The notes under the pieces are model-generated. The model was not told the origin of the DNA, ran no database searches, and worked only from the letters and a program-made list of their open reading frames with translations. Source: Thermomonas sp. HDW16 (lineage in GTDB: Bacteria; Pseudomonadota; Gammaproteobacteria; Xanthomonadales; Xanthomonadaceae). Taken from it: a DNA stretch of 64,000 nucleotides. Where the stretch lies: the NCBI RefSeq assembly GCF_011302915.1, contig NZ_CP049872.1:682001-746000 (forward strand). The letters run 5' to 3'. Within the stretch, counting starts at the first letter, position 1. Every line of letters begins with the position of its first letter. Positions 8,472 to 17,501 of this stretch are shown in pieces. The position numbers and the translations under genes are program-made.

Positions 8472-8825
8472 ATGGACGTCTTCAAAGTCTTCACCATCGA
8501 AGCCGCGCACCGGCTGCCAAACGTACCGGAAGGGCACAAATGTGCGCGCCTGCACGGGCATTCGTTCCGGGTCGAACTGCGCGTGTCCGGCGAACCAGGT
8601 GCGGACTCCGGCTGGGTCATGGACTTCGCCGACATCAAGGCCGCGTTCCAGCCCCTGTACGACCAGCTGGACCACCACTACCTCAACGAGATCGATGGCC
8701 TGGACAACCCGACCAGTGAGCGCCTCGCCATGTGGATCTGGGCACGGCTCAAGCCGGTATTGCCGCCGCTGTCCGAAGTGGTGGTACACGAGACCTGCAC
8801 CTCCGGGTGTTCCTACCGGGGCTGA
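8472..8825 (+). CDS. queD: 6-carboxy-5,6,7,8-tetrahydropterin synthase (QueD/PTPS family)
   Basis: A 117-residue QueD enzyme that converts dihydroneopterin triphosphate to carboxytetrahydropterin, the first committed step to queuosine. Zinc ligands are H13, H28 and H30; the catalytic Cys24 is in [13 protein letters not shown]67–H68 and E107 (VVVHET) complete the active site. Length is normal. I chose ATG 8472; an in-frame start at 8427 lies inside the terminator region and adds unrelated residues. It is the only queuosine gene here. Its neighbour upstream is a tRNA, but tRNA-Met is not a queuosine substrate, so no functional link follows. Confidence 0.93.
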   Translation: MDVFKVFTIEAAHRLPNVPEGHKCARLHGHSFRVELRVSGEPGADSGWVMDFADIKAAFQPLYDQLDHHYLNEIDGLDNPTSERLAMWIWARLKPVLPPLSEVVVHETCTSGCSYRG

Positions 8826-8849
8826 ACGGCAGCAGTCGGGCGATGGTTT

Positions 8850-8883
8850 GGAATTGACAATCATTCGCGTTTGCGGTCTGATA
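8850..8883 (+). promoter_or_regulatory. Fur-box-like site overlapping the bfd promoter
   Basis: The 19 bases at 8850–8868 match the Fur consensus GATAATGATAATCATTATC at 13 positions by my alignment, including the TGA-AATCATT core. The same stretch contains TTGACA (8854–8859), followed after 17 bases by TCTGAT (8877–8882). A repressor bound here would cover the −35 box. This fits iron control of bfd, which is needed to mobilise stored iron under starvation. Confidence 0.6.
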
Positions 8884-8891
8884 GTCGAGCC

Positions 8892-9095
8892 ATGTACATC
8901 TGCATCTGTAACGGCGTCACCGACCACCAGATCCGCGAAGCGGCGGAGGCGGGTTGTGCCTCGCTGGCCGAACTGACCATGCGCACCGGCGCTGGTGCGA
9001 ATTGCGGCAGTTGCCTGTCGTCGGCCGAGGCGATCCTGGACGACGTGCGAAACCGTCGCGAATTGCCATTGCCGGTCTTGCAGCGCGCTGCATAG
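8892..9095 (+). CDS. bfd: Bacterioferritin-associated ferredoxin
   Basis: A 67-residue [2Fe-2S] protein starting MYICICNG. Cluster ligands C4, C6, C38 and C41 give the CxC-x31-CxxC spacing unique to Bfd. It donates electrons to bacterioferritin haem so that stored ferric iron is reduced and released. The bacterioferritin gene follows on the same strand 122 bases later. The Fur-like site just upstream suggests induction when iron is low. An upstream in-frame start at 8871 would add seven residues and lies too close to the promoter, so I use ATG 8892. Confidence 0.95.
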   Translation: MYICICNGVTDHQIREAAEAGCASLAELTMRTGAGANCGSCLSSAEAILDDVRNRRELPLPVLQRAA

Positions 9096-9217
9096 TCGTG
9101 GCTTGGCAGAGACCGGCCATCCCAATCACGAGCCATGATGCGGACGATTCGCGTTCCGCTATTTTGCATGACTTCACGCTAGAGTCCGCGCATCCCAGCA
9201 AGTGAAGGAGCGCAGCC

Positions 9218-9688
9218 ATGAAGGGCGACGCCAAGGTCATCGAATTCCTCAACAAGGCGCTCTACAACGAGCTGACCGCGATCAACCAGTATTTCCTGCA
9301 CGCCAAGATGCTGAAGAACTGGGGCCTGAAGGAATTGGCCGAGCACGAGTACCACGAGTCGATCGACGAGATGAAGCACGCGGACAAGCTGTCCGACCGC
9401 ATCCTGTTCCTCGATGGCCTGCCGAACTTCCAGGCGCTGGGCAAGCTGCGCATCGGCGAGAACCCGCGTGAGTTGATGCAGTGCGACCTGGCCCTGGAGA
9501 TGGAAGCCGTGCCCCTGTTGCGCGAAGCGATCGCGCATTGCGAATCGGTCAATGATTACGTCAGCCGCCAGCTGTTCGCCGATATCCTGGATTCCGAGGA
9601 AGAGCACATCGACTGGATCGAGACCCAGCTGTCGCTGATCGACCGGATCGGTGAGCAGAACTACCTGGCCCAGCAGCTCGACAAATAA
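9218..9688 (+). CDS. bfr: Bacterioferritin
   Basis: A 156-residue four-helix ferritin. The haem-binding Met52 is present ([11 protein letters not shown]), and the ferroxidase ligands fall at their usual places: E18, E51, H54, E94, E127 and H130. Twenty-four subunits form a shell that oxidises and stores iron, with twelve haems at dimer interfaces. The ATG follows GTGAAGGAGCGCAGCC, a good ribosome-binding site. It sits directly after bfd; the 122-base gap may hold a separate promoter but I see no convincing one. The gene is convergent with the sensor kinase, with a short hairpin between them. Confidence 0.96.
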   Translation: MKGDAKVIEFLNKALYNELTAINQYFLHAKMLKNWGLKELAEHEYHESIDEMKHADKLSDRILFLDGLPNFQALGKLRIGENPRELMQCDLALEMEAVPLLREAIAHCESVNDYVSRQLFADILDSEEEHIDWIETQLSLIDRIGEQNYLAQQLDK

Positions 9689-9708
9689 GCCACGGCTCGC
9701 GCCGTGGC
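9689..9708. terminator. Hairpin between convergent bfr and sensor-kinase genes
   Basis: Perfect 8-bp stem GCCACGGC / GCCGTGGC with loop TCGC, starting right after the bfr stop and ending two bases before the kinase stop. It lacks a T tract on either strand, so it may only help Rho-dependent ending or protect 3' ends. Confidence 0.4.
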
Positions 9709-9709
9709 A

Positions 9710-11977
9710 TCAGCCGCCTTGCAGCTTCGCCTGCAGGGCGGCACGCACCTGGGCGAACTCGCCGACGATGCGCGCCACCGCATTCGCAGGTTGGGCCAAG
9801 GTACCGTCGCGCGCGCCATGCTCGAGGTCGCGCGCGGCATCGGACAGGGTGGTCGCGCCCACGTTCGCGCTGGACGACTTCAAGGTATGCGCCGCCACGC
9901 GCAGCGCGATCGGGTCGCCACTGACCGCGGCGCGCTCGAGTTGCGCGATCAGGCGCGGGGCATCTTCCAGGTAGAGCGCAATGATCTTGTCGACCTCGCC
10001 GCCGAGTACTTCGCGCAGGTCGTTGAGCACATTTTCGTTGAGTACCTGCGGCTGCCCGGGTTGTTGCGCCGGGTGGTCGCCGGTGATCGGCTCGACCGCC
10101 AGCTTCACTCCACGCCACCGGCTGATGCAGCGCTCGAGTTCGGCGCGGGTGACAGGCTTGGCGAGGTAGTCGTCCATCCCTGCGTCCAGGCATTTCTGCC
10201 GATCGCCGGCCATCGCATTCGCGGTCATCGCAATGATCGGAATGCGTTGTTCGGCCCCGCTATTGTGTTCGTGCTCGCGCCAGCGTCGCGTCGCGGCATA
10301 GCCATCCAGTACCGGCATCTGGCAGTCCATCAGCACCAGGTCGTAGGCGGATGCCTGCAGCTTCTCAAGCGCCACCTGCCCGTTGCCTGCTGTTTCGCAA
10401 TCCATGCCGATGACCTGCAGGAGGCGTTGCGCCACCATCAGGTTCACCGGGTTGTCCTCCACCAGCAGGATGCGTGGCGTGGCCTGTTGCGTCATGTTGC
10501 TGCCTGCGGGCAATGAATTGCGATGGGCGAAGGGATCGATATGTGTGGTCTGTGCACCCGAGAGCGCTGCCCGCAAATCCGGATCGGGTGCGCCGCGCGG
10601 GATCACACTGGCCCCGGAAGGCAAGTCGACGGAGGTCGTCTCGTCGCCGCGAAGGTAGAGCAACCTGACTTTGCCGTAGAGAGCCGTGCGCTCCAGATTG
10701 CGCGCCAGAGAGAGTGCGGTGCTGCGAATGGTACCAAGGTCGCCGAGTACGACCGAATAAGTCCAGGGGTCGCCTTGCGAGGCCGCTTGGCGCAGCCGCT
10801 CCAACGCATCATGGGTATTTTCCGCGGTAGTCAGGCGCATGCCCCAGTTCGGCAGCAGCATGGCCAGGCGTTGGCGCAGCCGGCCATCAGCGGTGATCAG
10901 CAGGACACGAGCACCGGTGAGATCCGCTTCGCGCGCAGGCATGTCACCCTGGACCTTGAGCAAAGGGATCTCGAACCAGAAGGTCGACCCCTGGCCTTGC
11001 TCGGAATCCACGCCGATGTTGCCACCCATCAAGGTGACGATGCGCTGGCAGATCGCAAGCCCAAGCCCGGTACCGCCATACAGTCGCGTCGTCGAGGCGT
11101 CGGCTTGGCTGAAGGCCTGGAACAGCCGATCCTGCGCGGACTTGGAAATGCCGATGCCGGTATCGCGGACTTCGAAGCGCAACTGGTGCTGGGCCGCGGT
11201 TTCGCGCATGCGCTTCACGTTCAATGCGACGTTGCCGCGTTCGGTGAACTTCACCGCGTTGCTGATCAGGTTGCTGAGCACCTGCCGCAAGCGCACCGGG
11301 TCGCCGCGCACGGGCAGGCGCACGCTTTGTTCGATATTCAGCTGCAGGCGCAGTCCCTTGGACTCGGCCGGGCGCTCCATCAGCGTGATCACGCTTTCCA
11401 GCAATTCGCGCAGGTTGAAACCCGTGGTCTCCAGTTGCAGCTTGTCGGCTTCGAGCTTTGAGTAATCGAGGATGTCGTCGACGATGCGCAGCATCTGGTG
11501 CGAGGACGTGAATGCGGTGCGCACCAATTCCATCTGGTCGAGCGGCATTCTCGAGTGCATCAGCAGGTCGAGCATCGGCACGATGCCGTTGAGCGGTGTG
11601 CGGATCTCATGGCTCATGGTGGCCAGGAACTCGCCCTTCGCCATGACCGCGGCTTCGGCGGCCTGCTTGGCGCGGGTGAGGTCGTCCTCAAGCTGGGTAT
11701 GGCGGTTGATTTCGAGTTGCAAGGCGTTGACTTCGGCTTCGCCACGACGGCTGCGTTCGTTTTGCTCGCGCAGCAGGGCTTCATTCTTGCTGGCAGTCAA
11801 TGCCATGGTGGTGGTTGCAAACAATGCCAACAGTGCGAGTGCGAGTGCCATGCCTTGCCAAGGGCCCCGCACATCGAATTGATCCAATGCCAACGTCAGA
11901 GCCACGCCTGCGGCGGCACCCAGTGCCAACCATCGTACGGTCAGCAGGTTGGAGCCGCGATCAACGCCGTCGTTCAT
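9710..11977 (-). CDS. Hybrid sensor histidine kinase: 2 TM–HisKA–HATPase–pseudo-REC–REC–Hpt
   Basis: 755 residues. Two membrane helices (about 14–31 and 41–60) frame almost no periplasmic loop. A short coiled region leads to HisKA with phospho-acceptor H123 (MSHEIRTPLNG), then HATPase boxes N (SNLISNAVKF), G1 (RDTGIGI) and G2 (GGTGLGLAI). Residues about 355–475 look like a degenerate receiver (D413 is kept in VVLGDLG but the Thr and Lys switch residues are not evident). A full receiver follows (phospho-acceptor D551 in LVLMDCQMP, AKP at 606–608) and an Hpt domain with H697 (AAHTLKSSSANVG). The layout is RpfC/BarA-like, but the neighbour is not rpfG. Its ATG overlaps the stop of the upstream REC–GGDEF–EAL gene by 4 bases, so the two are co-translated and likely one pathway. 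Confidence 0.9.
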   Translation of the reverse strand: MNDGVDRGSNLLTVRWLALGAAAGVALTLALDQFDVRGPWQGMALALALLALFATTTMALTASKNEALLREQNERSRRGEAEVNALQLEINRHTQLEDDLTRAKQAAEAAVMAKGEFLATMSHEIRTPLNGIVPMLDLLMHSRMPLDQMELVRTAFTSSHQMLRIVDDILDYSKLEADKLQLETTGFNLRELLESVITLMERPAESKGLRLQLNIEQSVRLPVRGDPVRLRQVLSNLISNAVKFTERGNVALNVKRMRETAAQHQLRFEVRDTGIGISKSAQDRLFQAFSQADASTTRLYGGTGLGLAICQRIVTLMGGNIGVDSEQGQGSTFWFEIPLLKVQGDMPAREADLTGARVLLITADGRLRQRLAMLLPNWGMRLTTAENTHDALERLRQAASQGDPWTYSVVLGDLGTIRSTALSLARNLERTALYGKVRLLYLRGDETTSVDLPSGASVIPRGAPDPDLRAALSGAQTTHIDPFAHRNSLPAGSNMTQQATPRILLVEDNPVNLMVAQRLLQVIGMDCETAGNGQVALEKLQASAYDLVLMDCQMPVLDGYAATRRWREHEHNSGAEQRIPIIAMTANAMAGDRQKCLDAGMDDYLAKPVTRAELERCISRWRGVKLAVEPITGDHPAQQPGQPQVLNENVLNDLREVLGGEVDKIIALYLEDAPRLIAQLERAAVSGDPIALRVAAHTLKSSSANVGATTLSDAARDLEHGARDGTLAQPANAVARIVGEFAQVRAALQAKLQGG

Positions 11978-13761
11978 AGGGTTGCGTGCTGGAAATCGAA
12001 ATTGAGTTCGTGTTCGACGCGCTGCACCAGGTTGCCCTGGATGAAGTCGATGCCGCCCATCCACAATGCCGCCGCAGCTTGCGGGTCTTCCACTGCCTGT
12101 CCAATGACTTGCAAGCCGAGGCGATGCGCGCGGTCGATCGCTTCGCGCATTTCGTCGCGCAAGTTCGGCGGCAGCGGTTGGCGTGCGTACTCCGCGGACA
12201 AGCGCAGGTAGCCAAGCGGCAGTTGTTGCAGCAACTGCTCGGCATCCCCGTTGTGCCGGTATTGACTGAGACAGAACTGCACGCCGACGGGGACCAATTC
12301 TTCGCAGAACTGGCGCAGCAGCATCGAGTGCACCAGTGCATCTTCCAGGCGCATGTCGATCACGAGCGACGGGCCGTCGATGCTGGCCGCTTCCAGTTCC
12401 TGCGCAAGCCAGCTTGCATAGTCGTCTTGTGCAAGCGTGCGTGGCGACTGCGAGACGAACAGGCGAATCGGACGGCTCTCCGCGCGTCGTTTCTGCAGCA
12501 AGGACAAGGCCTGCTGAATCACCCAGCGGTCAAGCTGGGGAACCAGGTTGGCGGAATCGGCAAGAGGCAGGATCTCGCCGGCGCTGTGCTCGTTGCCGGT
12601 GCTGTCGCGCATACGCAGGAGTACCTGGAATTGCGCTTCTTCGCCCCCCGCCACTGCGACCACCGGTTGGAATGCCAATTGCAGGCCGTCGTTCTCGAGC
12701 GCGATACGGATTTCATCGAGCAGGCCGTCGGCGGCATCCGCGGCGGATGCGCTCGGCGGGACATAGGCGCCGATGCCGGCAGCATCGGTTCGAGCGAGCC
12801 GCGCGCCTTCCTCGGCGGACGCCAGTGTGGCGCCTGCGTCGCTAAAGCCATGCGTCAGATCCGCATAGCCGACCGTCGTGCGCAGTCGGATGGTCTCGTC
12901 GCCCACTTGGAAGTCGTGATAACCCATGCCATCGCGCAGGTTGCGTGCCAGGGCGTCGAGTGGAATGCCGCCCGGATCGGACGCGATCACCAGGAAGGCA
13001 TTGTCGCTGAGACGTGCTGCAGCATGCGATTGCGCCAGGTCGCCCAGGAAGCGTCCGGCATCGCTCATCAGTTGCTCGAATTCGGCATAGCCGAAGCGAT
13101 TGCGCAATGCGATGGCGTTGCCGGCCTCCAGCATCAATACACCGCCGGTGCGTTGGGGGAGCAGTTCGGCAAGCTTTTTCATCAACGCCGGGCGAGTAAA
13201 GAGGCCGGTGATCGGATGACGTTCCGGCTCGGTGGTGACCGCTTGCCTGCTCTGTGCAAGTCGCGCGCGGTGCACGCGGCTTTTTACCGCCGCAATCAGG
13301 TGGCGTGGCCGAACCGGTTTCAGGATGAAATCGTCCGCGCCGTGCTCCAACACCTCCATTTGCCTTTCCGGATCCTGGTCGCCGGTCAGGAACACCACCG
13401 GTAATTGCGAGAAACGCGGGTGTTCGCGGATCTGCAAGGTCAGGGCAGTGCCGCTGGTGCCCGGCATATGCAGATCCATCAGCACCAGGTCGGGCTCGAA
13501 GTGCTCCACGGCGGCCATCACCTGTTCCGGCACGGCAACGACCTCGGCTTGCATGCCGGCGCCACGCAGGATGGCCTCTGCAAACAGGGCCTGGCTGCGG
13601 TCGTCTTCAACGACCAGAATGCGATACGGCGTCTCGCTGAGCGAAATGGACATTGGTGGCAAGGCGGGGGATGTCCCTGCATTTTGCCTTGAGATCGCGC
13701 CGATGGAACCCTTGGCTTGCGAAGAGGGCGGTATTTCGGTCGTGCTGGATGGATCCGTCAT
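11974..13761 (-). CDS. Response regulator with degenerate GGDEF and EAL domains
   Basis: 595 residues. An intact receiver (about 46–165) has the acid pocket VVEDD, phospho-acceptor D96 (LVLMDLHMP), FLTGD and LKP. The GGDEF-like domain (about 180–335) has LSDNAF at 251–256 where active cyclases have GGDEF. The EAL-like domain (about 350–590) has FQVLLRM in place of EALLR, lacks the metal-binding DDFGTG (SQYRHNG instead) and has GQAVED for AEGVE. It is therefore predicted to be neither a cyclase nor a phosphodiesterase but a c-di-GMP or protein-binding effector, reminiscent of FimX but without PAS. ATG 13761 is preceded by AGGGGG at good spacing, supporting the long N-terminus. It precedes and overlaps the hybrid kinase. 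Confidence 0.88.
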   Translation of the reverse strand: MTDPSSTTEIPPSSQAKGSIGAISRQNAGTSPALPPMSISLSETPYRILVVEDDRSQALFAEAILRGAGMQAEVVAVPEQVMAAVEHFEPDLVLMDLHMPGTSGTALTLQIREHPRFSQLPVVFLTGDQDPERQMEVLEHGADDFILKPVRPRHLIAAVKSRVHRARLAQSRQAVTTEPERHPITGLFTRPALMKKLAELLPQRTGGVLMLEAGNAIALRNRFGYAEFEQLMSDAGRFLGDLAQSHAAARLSDNAFLVIASDPGGIPLDALARNLRDGMGYHDFQVGDETIRLRTTVGYADLTHGFSDAGATLASAEEGARLARTDAAGIGAYVPPSASAADAADGLLDEIRIALENDGLQLAFQPVVAVAGGEEAQFQVLLRMRDSTGNEHSAGEILPLADSANLVPQLDRWVIQQALSLLQKRRAESRPIRLFVSQSPRTLAQDDYASWLAQELEAASIDGPSLVIDMRLEDALVHSMLLRQFCEELVPVGVQFCLSQYRHNGDAEQLLQQLPLGYLRLSAEYARQPLPPNLRDEMREAIDRAHRLGLQVIGQAVEDPQAAAALWMGGIDFIQGNLVQRVEHELNFDFQHATL

Positions 13762-13845
13762 GCTGCCCCCTGTCGGGCATCACGCAACACGCGCCCGTAT
13801 CAGGGCCTAACGCAAAACGCGGGGACGGGAGGCCATGGCGGGGCG

Positions 13846-14427
13846 TCAGCCCGGTTGCGGCTTCGGCGCGCGACCGAACACCTTGCGCCAGATCCACCAC
13901 ACAAACAGCGCGAACAGCAGGCTGATGCTGACCACGATCGCCAACGCCAGCCACGGATGGCTGAAGGCCAATGCCAAGCCGCCAACGACGACGGCATCCT
14001 CGGTTACGGAGGCCGTCCAGTTGCTGACCGGCTCGGGCGAGGTGTTGAGCAGGGCGCGTGAACCGGTCTTGATCAGGTGGCTGGTCAGGGCCACGCCCGC
14101 ACCAGTGGCCAGCATGCCGGCACCCAACTCGCCGTTGGGCGACATTGCCGCCGCTGCCAGGAAGGCACCCGCCGGCACCCGCAACAGGGTATGCAGCAGA
14201 TCCCAGACCGAATCCACGCCCGGGATCTTGTCGGCAAAGAATTCCGCCGCCGCTAGTGCACCGGACGTGCCCAGCACCCACGGTGATTGCGCGGCCTGCA
14301 TCGCTTCCGGCAGGTGTAGCCAACCGAAATAACCGGCCAGGCCTACGCCGAACACGGTCAGGTACACCCGGATGCCGGCCAGCCAGGCCAGCAGCACGCC
14401 AATGGCGAACAGGTGGGCTTGGTCCAT
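13846..14427 (-). CDS. DUF4126 family membrane protein
   Basis: 193 residues with about five membrane helices. The stretches LLAWLAGIRVYLTVFGVGL, AAEFFADKIPGVDSVWD and LLRVPAGAFLAAAAM are the conserved parts of DUF4126. It ends in a helix followed by a basic tail (WRKVFGRAPKPQ). No biochemical role is established for the family; placement in the inner membrane is predicted. It is probably a single-gene unit, 84 bases upstream of the response regulator start and divergent from the next gene. Confidence 0.75.
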   Translation of the reverse strand: MDQAHLFAIGVLLAWLAGIRVYLTVFGVGLAGYFGWLHLPEAMQAAQSPWVLGTSGALAAAEFFADKIPGVDSVWDLLHTLLRVPAGAFLAAAAMSPNGELGAGMLATGAGVALTSHLIKTGSRALLNTSPEPVSNWTASVTEDAVVVGGLALAFSHPWLALAIVVSISLLFALFVWWIWRKVFGRAPKPQPG

Positions 14428-14523
14428 TGCAGTGCTCCCCGAACGCCCCGAAATGGCGTCATGGCCCGAGTCTATACGGCAGTGCGGCTTGACGGATGCT
14501 TAAAACCGATGCGATATCGCGCC

Positions 14524-15228
14524 ATGCAGTTTTTCACACCACCCCGTCGGGCCGCCGGCAGCGGCCATCCGCGGATGGCATTCGCCTTACTTGTGCTGGC
14601 CGCGCTGGCCTTCGGCGGCTGGGGCCTTTGGCGCGCGTTCGGGCCGCAGCCGGCCAACGCCCGCGACACGTTGCGCACGCAGGCTTCGCGCATCGACATC
14701 CTGGAGCAGGAGGTCGCCACGCTGAAGCGTTCGGACCAGATCAGCCGCCAGGCCAATACCGATCTGCAGGGCACCCTGGCCGAGCGTGACGAGGAAATCG
14801 CCAGCCTGCGCGCGGACATTGCTTTCTACGAGCGATTCGTGGGTTCCACTGCGCAGCGCCACGGCCTGTCCGTGCACGAATTGAAGCTCCAGCCGCAGCG
14901 CGACCCGCAGCTCTGGCACTTCGTCGCCACCCTGACCCAGAACCTCAACCGCGGTGCGGTCAACCGCGGCCGCCTGCTGCTCATGGTGGAAGCCAGCAAC
15001 GGCGGGCGCATGCAGAAGCTTGGCTGGGGCGAGTTGCGCCAGCAGCCGAACGCCCCCGGCATCGAATATTCCTTCAAGTATTTCCAGCAGATCGAAGGCG
15101 ATCTGGTACTGCCCGTCGGGGTGAAACCGGTGCGGGTGATCGCGCGGCTGGTGCCCGCCGCAGGTAGCCCGATGGAGCAGAGCTTTACCTGGGGCGATGC
15201 CACCGTTGGCGCACCCGCAAACCGCTGA
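14524..15228 (+). CDS. DUF6776-type single-pass membrane protein with coiled coil
   Basis: About 234 residues. After a basic N-terminus comes one membrane helix (residues about 18–38), then a heptad-rich coiled coil ([18 protein letters not shown] and the following [10 protein letters not shown]), then a β-rich periplasmic C-terminal half ([26 protein letters not shown]). This matches proteins now grouped as DUF6776 in Xanthomonads and relatives. No function is known. An alternative in-frame ATG lies five codons upstream (14509); neither has a strong ribosome-binding site. The next gene, erpA, is 50 bases downstream on the same strand. Confidence 0.65.
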   Translation: MQFFTPPRRAAGSGHPRMAFALLVLAALAFGGWGLWRAFGPQPANARDTLRTQASRIDILEQEVATLKRSDQISRQANTDLQGTLAERDEEIASLRADIAFYERFVGSTAQRHGLSVHELKLQPQRDPQLWHFVATLTQNLNRGAVNRGRLLLMVEASNGGRMQKLGWGELRQQPNAPGIEYSFKYFQQIEGDLVLPVGVKPVRVIARLVPAAGSPMEQSFTWGDATVGAPANR

Positions 15229-15278
15229 TTTCCGCCCATGCGGTTGAACGGCGCGCGTCTGCGCCCCATTCTGTGCAC

Positions 15279-15650
15279 ATGGATATCGTCACGCTCGACA
15301 CCGTCACCCACGCCGCCCCGCCCCCGCCAATGGATTTCACCGCCGCGGCGGCAGCCAAGGTGCGCGAACTGATCGCCGAGGAAGGCAATGCGGAACTCAA
15401 GCTGCGCGTGTACATCCAGGGCGGTGGTTGCTCCGGGTTCCAGTACGGGTTCGAGTTCGACGAGAACCAGGGCGAGGACGATTTCGCCATCGTCACCGAC
15501 GGCGTGAGCCTGTTGGTGGATCCGCTCAGCCTGCAATACCTGGCCGGCGCGGTGGTGGACTACAGCGAATCGCTGAGTGGCGCGCAGTTCGTGATCCGCA
15601 ATCCGAACGCCAAGACCACCTGCGGCTGCGGTTCGTCGTTCACGATGTGA
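15279..15650 (+). CDS. erpA: Iron–sulfur cluster insertion protein ErpA
   Basis: An A-type carrier of 123 residues that hands [Fe-S] clusters to apo-proteins. The three cluster cysteines are present: one in [11 protein letters not shown] and two in TTCGCGSSF at the C-terminus. The motif [20 protein letters not shown] matches the ErpA/IscA core. An in-frame GTG two codons upstream (15273) is an alternative start. The last four bases overlap the GTG start of nudC. Confidence 0.92.
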   Translation: MDIVTLDTVTHAAPPPPMDFTAAAAAKVRELIAEEGNAELKLRVYIQGGGCSGFQYGFEFDENQGEDDFAIVTDGVSLLVDPLSLQYLAGAVVDYSESLSGAQFVIRNPNAKTTCGCGSSFTM

Positions 15651-16573
15651 GCGAGCGCGGCTCGCCCTTTGCCTTCGTCGATGGCGCGCTGGATCGCGCC
15701 GATCACCTGCGTGGCGACTCCAATGCGCTGAGCGCGCTGTGGTCGCAGGCCGGCGTGATCGTGCTGGATGCCGATGGCCGCGCCTTCGCCGATGAAGGCA
15801 AGGCGTTGCGCGTCATGCGCGGTGCTGAACTCGGCGGTGGCCCCGGCACCACGACGTTTCTTGGCCTGCGCGATGGTAAAGCCTGGTTCTTCGCCGATGC
15901 CGCAACACTCGCCATCGAAGCCCCCAATCGCGTCGACTTGCGCAGTGCCGCCACCTACTGGCCGGCGTGGCAGGCCAGTGTGTTCGCGCAGGCACGCGCG
16001 CTGCAGCACTGGCACCAGCGGCATCGCCATTGCGGCGTGTGTGGTGCGGCGATCGAATTCCGTCGCGCCGGTTGGCTCGGCGTGTGCACCGCATGCAATA
16101 GCGAGCACTACCCGCGCACCGATCAGGCGGTGATCGTCGCGGTCGGCAACGGCGATCGCCTGCTACTGGGTCGACAGGCCGGCTGGCCGCCGCGACGCTG
16201 GTCGGTAGTGGCCGGCTTCGTCGAGCCCGGCGAAACCCTGGAACAGACCGTTGCCCGCGAAGTGCTGGAGGAAACCGGCGTGCGCGTGCGTGCCGGTACT
16301 GCGCGTTACCTGGCCTCGCAGCCGTGGCCATTTCCCGGTTCGCTGATGCTGGGCTTCATCGCCGAAGCGGAAGCGGACACGCCGGTCGCCAATGACGAGT
16401 TGGAAGACGCGCGCTGGTTCACCGTCGATGAAGTGCGCGCCGGTCTGCAGAACGATTGGGCGAAGGCTGATGCGGAAGGCGAGGGCATCGTGCTTTCCTC
16501 ACCCATTTCCATCGCGCGGCATGTGATCCGTGCGTGGCTGGCCGAGCAAGACGCAGCCCGCGCCGACAACTGA
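15647..16573 (+). CDS. nudC: NAD(H) pyrophosphatase / NAD-cap RNA decapping enzyme
   Basis: 308 residues from a GTG that overlaps the erpA stop (GTGA). A zinc ribbon ([11 protein letters not shown] … [15 protein letters not shown]) precedes the Nudix box ([11 protein letters not shown] … REVLEETGV). The NudC-specific [11 protein letters not shown] follows the box, which separates it from other Nudix enzymes. It hydrolyses NADH to NMNH and AMP and removes NAD caps from RNA. The N-terminal third (about 1–110) is the less conserved NUDIX-like domain. Confidence 0.92.
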   Translation: MSERGSPFAFVDGALDRADHLRGDSNALSALWSQAGVIVLDADGRAFADEGKALRVMRGAELGGGPGTTTFLGLRDGKAWFFADAATLAIEAPNRVDLRSAATYWPAWQASVFAQARALQHWHQRHRHCGVCGAAIEFRRAGWLGVCTACNSEHYPRTDQAVIVAVGNGDRLLLGRQAGWPPRRWSVVAGFVEPGETLEQTVAREVLEETGVRVRAGTARYLASQPWPFPGSLMLGFIAEAEADTPVANDELEDARWFTVDEVRAGLQNDWAKADAEGEGIVLSSPISIARHVIRAWLAEQDAARADN

Positions 16574-16598
16574 ACGCGCCAGCAAGTAAACTCGTGGC

Positions 16599-17501
16599 AT
16601 GGCCGCCACCCTGCTTGCCGTCATCGTCGCACTCGCCATCGGTCACCTTGCGCCGGACGCCGCCTCCGGCGTGCGCCAGTACGGCTGGTTCGGCGGCTGG
16701 CTGCGTTGGCTCAACGCGCAATTCCCCGAAGGCAGCATCTGGCGTGGCGCGTACGGCATCGCGCTGGCCTTGGTGGTGCCGCTGCTGGTGGTCGGCCTGT
16801 TCCAGCTCGCACTCGACCAGCCGCTGTGGGGCTTCGTCGGCCTGCTGTTCGACATCGCCGTGTTGTTCTACTGCTGGGGCCCGCGTGATCTTGATCTCGA
16901 TGTCGCCGCCGTGCTCGACGCGCCGGATGCCGCATCGCGCCGCAGCGCCGCCGAGCGCCTGTGGCCGGAAGGCGAGCCCGCCAAGCTCGATGGCGCATCG
17001 CTGGTCGAAGCCGTGTTCCGCAACGCGCTGCGCCGCTGGTTCGGCGTGCTGTTCTGGTTCTGCCTGCTCGGCCCGTTCGGCGCGGTGCTGTATCGCCTGA
17101 GCGTGCTCGCGGTGGAACGCGAACACGCGCAACTCGCGCACGAAACCGCGAGCGGCGCGAAAACCTGGCTCGCCATCCTGGAATGGCCGGTGGCGCAGCT
17201 GATGACGCTAGCGCTGGCCCTGGTCGGCAACTTCGACAGCGTGATGGCGGCATGGCGCGAGGAAGGCGCGTTCGGCTTGCATGGCAACCTGCTCAACACC
17301 GCCGCCCGCGCCAGCGTGCGCAGCGAGATCGCCGAGGAAGTGGCGGACTACACCGAGTCCGGCGTATCGGCATCCACCGCATTGGCCGAAGTCTTCGGCG
17401 AACTGCCGGAACTGCGTGATGCGATGAGCCTGGCCTGGCGCATCCTGGTGCTGTGGCTGGCGGTGATCGCGCTGTTCGTGATCGCGGGCTGGATCAGTTA
17501 G
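16599..17501 (+). CDS. AmpE-like inner-membrane protein
   Basis: 300 residues with three to four membrane segments: N-terminal, around 48–68, around 146–165 and at the extreme C-terminus. The FWFCLLGPFGAVLYRLS stretch and the following acidic/amphipathic region match the CobD/AmpE-related family, annotated as regulatory signalling modulator of β-lactamase induction in enterobacteria. No ampD is adjacent, so the β-lactamase link is unproven. The TAG stop shares bases with the TAA stop of the convergent MFS–acyltransferase gene. Confidence 0.7.
   Translation: MAATLLAVIVALAIGHLAPDAASGVRQYGWFGGWLRWLNAQFPEGSIWRGAYGIALALVVPLLVVGLFQLALDQPLWGFVGLLFDIAVLFYCWGPRDLDLDVAAVLDAPDAASRRSAAERLWPEGEPAKLDGASLVEAVFRNALRRWFGVLFWFCLLGPFGAVLYRLSVLAVEREHAQLAHETASGAKTWLAILEWPVAQLMTLALALVGNFDSVMAAWREEGAFGLHGNLLNTAARASVRSEIAEEVADYTESGVSASTALAEVFGELPELRDAMSLAWRILVLWLAVIALFVIAGWIS

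Noticed and set aside
9710..11977. RpfC (DSF sensor) identity for the hybrid kinase
   Set aside because: Domain order is RpfC-like, but there are only two membrane helices instead of five, no rpfF/rpfG neighbours, and the partner is a dead GGDEF–EAL protein rather than an HD-GYP regulator.
11974..13761. Active diguanylate cyclase/phosphodiesterase
   Set aside because: GGDEF, EAL and DDFGTG motifs are all replaced.
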